From an uncultured Acetatifactor sp. (GTDB lineage: Bacteria > Bacillota > Clostridia > Lachnospirales > Lachnospiraceae): DNA of 6,448 bases. The notes beneath the pieces were generated by a model that was not told the DNA's origin, made no database searches, and worked only from the letters and a program-made list of their open reading frames with translations. The DNA is taken from assembly GCA_934433135.1 (NCBI GenBank), contig CAKRZO010000046.1, positions 1-6,448 of the forward strand, given 5' to 3'. Positions 5,725 through 6,448 of this stretch are shown here, one piece after another; the first letter of the stretch is position 1, and the number at the start of each line of letters is the position of its first letter. The position numbers and the translations under genes are program-made.

Positions 5725-6448
5725 AAATTATACACATGTCAGATTTACATCTCTCCGCAGATGGTGCACTTGTATGGAAAGAGGATTGTAGAAGAAGATT
5801 TCTCACTGCAATAAGGCAAATAAAAATGATGCGAGATATTGATGCTATAATCGTATCTGGAGATGTATCTAATGATGGTAGCCTGGATTCATATTATTTT
5901 GCAGATCGAATATTCGCAGAGTTAAATATACCAACCTATTGGTGTGCAGGAAATCATGATAATCTCAATGTAATGTTTACTACGTTTAGACCAAAATTTT
6001 GCTATTTGAGTAATCAAGCGCTAATAGGTGGTTGGAGACTTTACTTAGTAAACTCTGTTGCAAAGGATAATGACAAGCCAAACTCTAATCGTTCCAAAGG
6101 TATTGTGACGATGAATATAAGAAATGAACTGGATGGACAGCTGTCGAAGAATCCAGAGCCGTCAATTATCGTATTACACCATCCTCTGTTAGAAATCGGA
6201 GGATGGCAAGATAATAAGATACTCAAAGAACGTGAAACATTTAGAGAGTTGCTTTGTCATCACAAGAATGTCAAATTAGTCCTTTCGGGGCATGCTCACA
6301 CTTTCTCTGTAAAGAAAAATGAGAACATTCTTTATAGTACAGCATCAAGTACAGGATTTGCTTTCTCTACAGAACTCCCTAAATATGAAATCAAACAAGG
6401 CCAAGAGGGCTTTAGTTGTATTTCTTTAAATAAGAAGTTTATTTTTAT
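5721..6448 (+). CDS. Calcineurin-like metallophosphoesterase (CpdA-type), 3' end missing
   Basis: The frame is open from ATG 5721 to the right edge (242 full codons, no stop). All signature blocks of the metallophosphoesterase family are present: D-x-H (D8, H10, in H-M-S-D-L-H-L), G-D (G47, D48), G-N-H-D (77-80), the H-H-P block (H153, H154) and G-H-A-H (190-193). These should hold two metal ions. The family hydrolyses phosphate mono- or diesters; the CpdA class includes cyclic-nucleotide phosphodiesterases and many enzymes of unknown substrate. The usual length is about 240-280 residues and the visible end looks like the final beta strand, so the stop probably lies just outside the window. 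It starts by an ATGA overlap with the glycosyltransferase gene. In context it may remove a phosphate from a pathway intermediate (inference); a cyclic-nucleotide role is also possible. No signal peptide is seen. Confidence 0.88.
   Translation, partial: MKIIHMSDLHLSADGALVWKEDCRRRFLTAIRQIKMMRDIDAIIVSGDVSNDGSLDSYYFADRIFAELNIPTYWCAGNHDNLNVMFTTFRPKFCYLSNQALIGGWRLYLVNSVAKDNDKPNSNRSKGIVTMNIRNELDGQLSKNPEPSIIVLHHPLLEIGGWQDNKILKERETFRELLCHHKNVKLVLSGHAHTFSVKKNENILYSTASSTGFAFSTELPKYEIKQGQEGFSCISLNKKFIF

Noticed and set aside
6041..6226. Minus-strand open frame of 61 codons
   Set aside because: It is antisense to the metallophosphoesterase, whose metal-binding blocks flank and include this stretch on the + strand.
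1..6448. Promoters, terminators, tRNAs, CRISPR arrays, insertion sequences
   Set aside because: There is no intergenic space longer than 2 bases, no direct-repeat array, no transposase-like frame and no tRNA-like fold noticed; -10-like AT-rich hexamers inside genes are uninformative in DNA of this composition.

Overview
This window is one continuous, gene-dense stretch on the + strand. Seven coding regions run in the same direction with almost no non-coding DNA. The first is cut by the left edge and the last by the right edge. Every junction is tight: ATGA overlaps at 278 and 1764 and 5721, a 25-base overlap at 1132, a TAATG overlap at 3515 and a 2-base gap at 4567. This is the layout of a single translationally coupled operon. 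No promoter, terminator, RNA gene, CRISPR array or mobile element is visible.

Order: (1) the C-terminal end of a DUF512 protein, a family that normally carries a radical-SAM core; (2) a MoaA-like radical-SAM enzyme with a CX3CX2C cluster motif and three further C-terminal cysteines; (3) a class I SAM-dependent methyltransferase; (4) a two-domain protein joining a GT4-type glycosyltransferase to a NodB-type polysaccharide deacetylase; (5) and (6) two different GT-B glycosyltransferases of the MurG/COG4671-like kind; (7) a calcineurin-like (CpdA-type) metallophosphoesterase.

Organism: the DNA is AT-rich. Most starts lack a clear Shine-Dalgarno sequence and genes are coupled through ATGA or TAATG junctions. 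This is compatible with a Bacteroidota member, possibly gut-associated, but that is inference and other AT-rich anaerobes are not excluded. Radical-SAM enzymes would fit an anaerobic or microaerobic lifestyle.

How the genes may work together (inference): none of the proteins shows a signal peptide or membrane segments, so the pathway looks cytosolic. Up to three sugars could be added by three glycosyltransferases. One added N-acetyl sugar could be deacetylated by the NodB domain fused to its transferase. Further tailoring could come from one or two radical-SAM enzymes and a methyltransferase, with the phosphoesterase removing a phosphate. This recalls the logic of aminoglycoside-type or other glycosylated small-molecule pathways, or of an unusual surface glycan, but the product cannot be read from this sequence. 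I do not recognise the cassette as a described system.
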